A stretch of 8,858 nt of DNA from Terriglobus sp. (GTDB taxonomy: Bacteria > Acidobacteriota > Terriglobia > Terriglobales > Acidobacteriaceae): positions 1-8,858 of the forward strand of contig JAHFTZ010000067.1 of assembly GCA_023265355.1 (NCBI GenBank), written 5' to 3'. Position numbers and translations under genes: made by a program. Below, piece by piece: positions 6,798-8,858 of this stretch. The notes under the pieces are model-generated. The model made no database searches. It worked only from the letters and a program-made list of their open reading frames with translations, and had not been told where the DNA came from. Numbering within the stretch: position 1 is the first letter of the stretch; the number at the start of each line of letters is the position of its first letter.

Positions 6798-6821
6798 GCG
6801 TGAAGCGGTCGCTCGTCACGC
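6798..6821. repeat. Imperfect palindrome just before the tRNA-Ser -10 box
   Basis: GCGTGA (6798-6803) and TCACGC (6816-6821) are perfect inverted arms. The inner AGCG and CGCT (6804-6807, 6810-6813) are also complementary, offset by two unpaired bases. The element starts 17 nt after the lysin stop and abuts the TATAAT of the tRNA promoter. It could be an operator, or a hairpin at the 3' end of the lysin mRNA. No T tract follows. Confidence 0.4.
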
Positions 6822-6827
6822 TATAAT
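6822..6827 (+). promoter_or_regulatory. -10 box of the tRNA-Ser gene
   Basis: TATAAT matches the consensus exactly and lies 45 bp before the mature tRNA, giving a leader of roughly 38-40 nt to be removed by RNase P. The -35 region is weak (CGTGAA with 17-bp or GTGAAG with 16-bp spacing). Confidence 0.6.
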
Positions 6828-6872
6828 CGGAGACGTTGATGAGCAGTCTTGTGGCGGCTTGCGACAAAGTGC

Positions 6873-6966
6873 GGAGAGATGGCCGAGTGGCTGAAGGCGG
6901 CGGTTTGCTAAACCGTTATAGGGCTTTAACTCTCTATCGGGGGTTCGAATCCCCCTCTCTCCGCCA
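6873..6966 (+). tRNA. tRNA-Ser (anticodon GCU), CCA end encoded
   Basis: The acceptor arms GGAGAGA (6873-6879) and TCTCTCC (6956-6962) pair fully, with discriminator G6963 and encoded CCA (6964-6966). The D-arm begins GGCCGAGTGGC. The anticodon stem GCGGT/ACCGT closes the loop TTGCTAA with anticodon GCT at 6907-6909, reading AGC and AGU serine codons. A long variable arm (ATAGGG pairing with CTCTAT) marks it as a class II tRNA, as expected for serine. The T-arm GGGGGTTCGAATCCCCC is perfect. A strong terminator follows. Confidence 0.98.
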
Positions 6967-6972
6967 GAAATC

Positions 6973-6987
6973 TGACCTTGCAGGTCA
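6973..6987. repeat. Small hairpin between tRNA-Ser and its terminator
   Basis: TGACCT and AGGTCA are perfect 6-bp arms around the 3-base loop TGC. The hairpin starts 6 nt after the tRNA CCA end. It may mark the 3' trailer for RNase processing, or be chance. Confidence 0.35.
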
Positions 6988-6989
6988 AA

Positions 6990-7017
6990 CAAAACCCGCC
7001 TTACAAGGCGGGTTTTG
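6990..7017. terminator. Strong bidirectional Rho-independent terminator
   Basis: AAAACCCGCC (6991-7000) and GGCGGGTTTT (7007-7016) pair perfectly around TTACAA, with one more C-G pair outside. The stem carries an A tract on one side and a T tract on the other, so it should stop the tRNA-Ser transcript on the plus strand and the porin transcript (stop at 7047) on the minus strand. Confidence 0.93.
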
Positions 7018-7046
7018 CTTTGCTTATATTTCCGCCGTTCGGTGGG

Positions 7047-8474
7047 TCAAAAATGAAAGATGACATCGGTCGCCAGGGTGAACTGGTTGCGCCGGGTGCC
7101 TTTGTCGTAGCCGTTCCTGTCCCAGGAGTGATCGAAGCGAGCCTCGGGCCGGATCTGGATCGTGGAGCCGATCCAGTGGCTGAGCATGAGGGTGTTTTCG
7201 GTGAACTTTGTAGCCACCCCGGTTCGCTGACCCTTCTTGTCGTTTAGAAAGTCGGAACGGAACGAGAGAAAGTCATGCGGCGAAAGCTGCTTGTTGAGGT
7301 AGTTCACGACGGCCCACTCCGGCGCGAGGCAGCGGTCCAGGCCAGGCCTGCAGTTTGCACCGTTGGTTCCCTTTTCCGGCGTAATGGGGCCGTTCACGCT
7401 GGGGACATCGCGCTGGTACATCACGTAGGCCTCGGTGGCGATGTGCCATGTCTTTCCAACCTTGTGATACCAGGTGCCGTCGTACATCTGCAGATTGTTG
7501 AAGGCGTATTTGCCGTCGTTGATACCGTTGGCGCAGAGGTAGATGTTGTCGTTGACGGACTTCGTCGTATAGCTGACGCATCCTGTGAAGGCCGGTTTGG
7601 CGTCCGCAGTCCACAGAGCGACGTCGTGGCTGCCGGAGACGCCAGCCTGGACGACGAGCTGGTCTGTGACCTGGATGGTCGCGAGCACACCGGTGTCAGT
7701 AAAAGGGTCGACTGCGTACAGAAGCGAGTGGCTGAACATGTAGTTGTTCGGTGTGAGCTGAGCTTCGATTCCCGGTATGGAGATATAGCGGCCAGCTCGG
7801 AGGTTCATCCCCTTCGCTATGTGGGGGAAGTAGACATCCACGTACTCGAGAACGGGATCGAAGCCATACTGCTTATCGTTGTTGAGGAGCTGCTGGCTGA
7901 AGTATCCCTTGTCGGTGGTAGAGCGGTAGTCGGTTCCATAGAAGCCCGTAAGGTGAAAGCCCCAGTCGATGTGATCGCGTTGAACAGCGTCGGGCAACCG
8001 CTCGATGTAGACGACAGCCTGGTTGAGTTCAAAGCGGTTCGAATAGATGTCGTTAGACGTCGGATAGTTGCGGTCGCGCGAGGTGCTGTAGTTGACCGTC
8101 GGTTCGATCCAACCGTAGATCTTCGTCCGGCTACTGGCTCCATTGATCGCGGTCATCAGCGGGTAGACGTTGGTGTCGGCTTCACCGATGGTGGGAGAAC
8201 CGCCGTAGGACCAGTCCGCGTTCGGGAAGGGCGGAGAACTCAGCGGAGAAGGCAGGCCTCTTCTTGGCGGAGCGGGCCCGGAGGCGGCGGTGCCATTCCA
8301 ATCTTCCCGGTAGAACTTCGCCCAGCGGCTGAAGAAGTTCGACGGAGCCACGTTCTGCTTGGCAGACGGCTCGTCCGGAAGTTGCTGCGACAGCGCCGAG
8401 GACGCGGCTGTGAGCGCAAGCAGAACGAGAGTTCGGAGGAGGCGAGCGGAAGTGGAAGGCAAACGGGACCCCAT
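7047..8474 (-). CDS. Outer-membrane beta-barrel porin, putative porin-2 (OmpL-like) type
   Basis: This 475-residue exported protein probably forms a passive channel in the outer membrane. Residues 1-29 are a signal peptide: Arg-containing start, hydrophobic core LVLLALTAASS, and likely cleavage after A-L-S. The mature start FYREDWNGTAASGPAPPRRG and the ADWSYGGSPTIG segment (residues 86-97) resemble the leader of acidobacterial porins of the BBP2 kind, as far as I recall. The rest is rich in alternating polar/hydrophobic strands with many Tyr, Trp and Asn. It ends TLATDVIFHF, with the terminal Phe recognised by the outer-membrane insertion machinery. Two Cys pairs (in TGCVSY...YLCANG and NCRPGLDRC) could form disulfides in extracellular loops. 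Substrate is unknown. ATG 8474 is preceded not by a ribosome site but by a long inverted repeat. The shared terminator at 6990-7017 closes the gene. Confidence 0.85.
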   Translation of the reverse strand: MGSRLPSTSARLLRTLVLLALTAASSALSQQLPDEPSAKQNVAPSNFFSRWAKFYREDWNGTAASGPAPPRRGLPSPLSSPPFPNADWSYGGSPTIGEADTNVYPLMTAINGASSRTKIYGWIEPTVNYSTSRDRNYPTSNDIYSNRFELNQAVVYIERLPDAVQRDHIDWGFHLTGFYGTDYRSTTDKGYFSQQLLNNDKQYGFDPVLEYVDVYFPHIAKGMNLRAGRYISIPGIEAQLTPNNYMFSHSLLYAVDPFTDTGVLATIQVTDQLVVQAGVSGSHDVALWTADAKPAFTGCVSYTTKSVNDNIYLCANGINDGKYAFNNLQMYDGTWYHKVGKTWHIATEAYVMYQRDVPSVNGPITPEKGTNGANCRPGLDRCLAPEWAVVNYLNKQLSPHDFLSFRSDFLNDKKGQRTGVATKFTENTLMLSHWIGSTIQIRPEARFDHSWDRNGYDKGTRRNQFTLATDVIFHF

Positions 8475-8480
8475 GTGTCG

Positions 8481-8511
8481 TGTTGCAGATTGGATGCTGA
8501 GATCTGCAACA
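8481..8511. promoter_or_regulatory. Perfect 10-bp inverted repeat upstream of the porin start
   Basis: TGTTGCAGAT (8481-8490) and ATCTGCAACA (8502-8511) are exact inverted copies separated by 11 bp. The arm centres are 21 bp apart, two helical turns, as for a site bound by a symmetric protein. The nearer arm ends 6 nt before the porin ATG. As RNA it would form a 10-bp stem over the ribosome-binding region. Operator or mRNA hairpin is inferred; no regulator is identified. Confidence 0.5.
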
Positions 8512-8558
8512 GGCCAAGAAAGAGCCTATGCCTCGCCGCGTAAGAAAGCAGTAAAACT

Positions 8559-8578
8559 CCAGGGCTACAATGCTCTGG
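8559..8578 (-). terminator. Weak Rho-independent terminator of the right-edge gene
   Basis: On the minus strand CCAGAGC pairs with GCCCTGG (six Watson-Crick pairs and one A-C mismatch or shifted wobble) around ATTGTA, followed by AGTTTTAC. It lies just after the stop of the membrane protein gene at 8584, separating it from the porin gene. Confidence 0.45.
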
Positions 8579-8583
8579 CCTAG

Positions 8584-8856
8584 TTATCGCGGGGAGATCC
8601 TTCGGTGCTTGACCCTCTTGAGCAGCTCCTGTGTTCCACCTGCAAAAATGACTATAAGGACGACGACGATGAGGAGAAATCCCGCGAAGGCGGCACCCTC
8701 CATCAGAATCTTGACCCATTCAATCGGGTGCGCCATCGCGTTGGCGTGGGGATGCAGGTGGTAAAGGGTGATCGCAAGCAGGCCGCAGACAATTGCAGGA
8801 AAGAGAATGCCGTAGAGGATCGTCGTAATCGAACGATCGGTACGTTCAGACGCCTG
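8584..8856 (-). CDS. C-terminal part of a two-helix membrane protein, 5' end outside window
   Basis: Read on the minus strand from the window edge, the frame is open for 90 codons to TAA at 8586-8584. It begins QASERTDRSITTILYGILFP. Two hydrophobic segments are seen: ILYGILFPAIVCGLLAITLY (residues 13-32) and GAAFAGFLLIVVVLIVIFAG (54-73), separated by a short polar loop with several His (HLHPHANAMAHP). The tail ELLKRVKHRRISPR is basic, which by the positive-inside rule puts the C-terminus in the cytoplasm. No plausible ATG, GTG or TTG start lies before the first helix, so the true start is to the right of the window. It could be a small protein of about 95-100 residues or the end of a larger one. 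I do not recognise the family. Confidence 0.6.
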   Translation of the reverse strand, partial: QASERTDRSITTILYGILFPAIVCGLLAITLYHLHPHANAMAHPIEWVKILMEGAAFAGFLLIVVVLIVIFAGGTQELLKRVKHRRISPR

Positions 8857-8858
8857 TT

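Noticed and set aside
6873..6966. tRNA-Ser as an integration (att) site next to a phage-like lysin
   Set aside because: No second copy of the tRNA 3' end and no integrase are in the window. The tRNA is intact with its own promoter and terminator.
7275..8543. Long plus-strand open frame of 422 codons
   Set aside because: It lies antisense to nearly all of the porin gene, whose protein has a signal peptide, motifs and a C-terminal Phe. The antisense translation is Val/Arg-rich without any recognisable domain, as expected from a GC-rich mirror frame.
8650..8670. Plus-strand codons reading DYKDDDD, like an engineered FLAG epitope
   Set aside because: They are the complement of a Val/Ile-rich membrane helix (GTC codons) in the right-edge gene, so the match is chance and not a sign of vector sequence.

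Overview
The window looks like chromosomal DNA of a Gram-negative, GC-rich acidobacterium (Acidobacteriota, probably class Terriglobia, in the neighbourhood of Granulicella, Terriglobus or Edaphobacter). This is inferred from gene content, not from a search. The clues are a bacillithiol glycosyltransferase together with a stand-alone PurS, a family I pyrophosphatase, a beta-barrel porin of the putative porin-2 (OmpL-like) type whose N-terminal leader resembles those of acidobacterial porins, and a permease of the plant polyamine-transporter type.

Layout from left to right. The 3' part of bshA (+) runs in from the left edge and converges on purS (-). A roughly 240-bp divergent intergenic region separates purS from ppa (+, inorganic pyrophosphatase), which ends at a GC-rich hairpin. 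A DHA2/EmrB-type 14-helix efflux transporter (+) follows and meets an APC-family amino acid/polyamine permease (-) tail to tail, with only 7 bp between the stops. Upstream of the permease, on the same strand, lies an unrecognised 220-residue protein with an N-terminal coiled coil. Divergent from it is a 282-residue GH19 lytic enzyme (+) with an N-terminal peptidoglycan-binding domain. Then come tRNA-Ser(GCU) and a strong bidirectional terminator. A 475-residue outer-membrane porin (-) with a signal peptide and C-terminal Phe follows. The window ends in the 3' part of a two-helix membrane protein (-) that is closed by a weak terminator.

No operon-scale system is visible. The genes are mostly single transcription units for housekeeping (thiol synthesis, purine synthesis, pyrophosphate removal, serine tRNA) and for the cell envelope or transport. 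I found no CRISPR array, insertion sequence, integrase or multi-gene defence module. The points most worth a second look are regulatory or small-scale: a perfect 10-bp inverted repeat just upstream of the porin start, an imperfect palindrome filling the spacer of the tRNA promoter, several starts without a ribosome binding site (one with TATAAT 6 nt before the ATG), a 7-codon upstream ORF overlapping the start of the unknown protein, and the GH19 lysin with no export signal beside that unknown gene.
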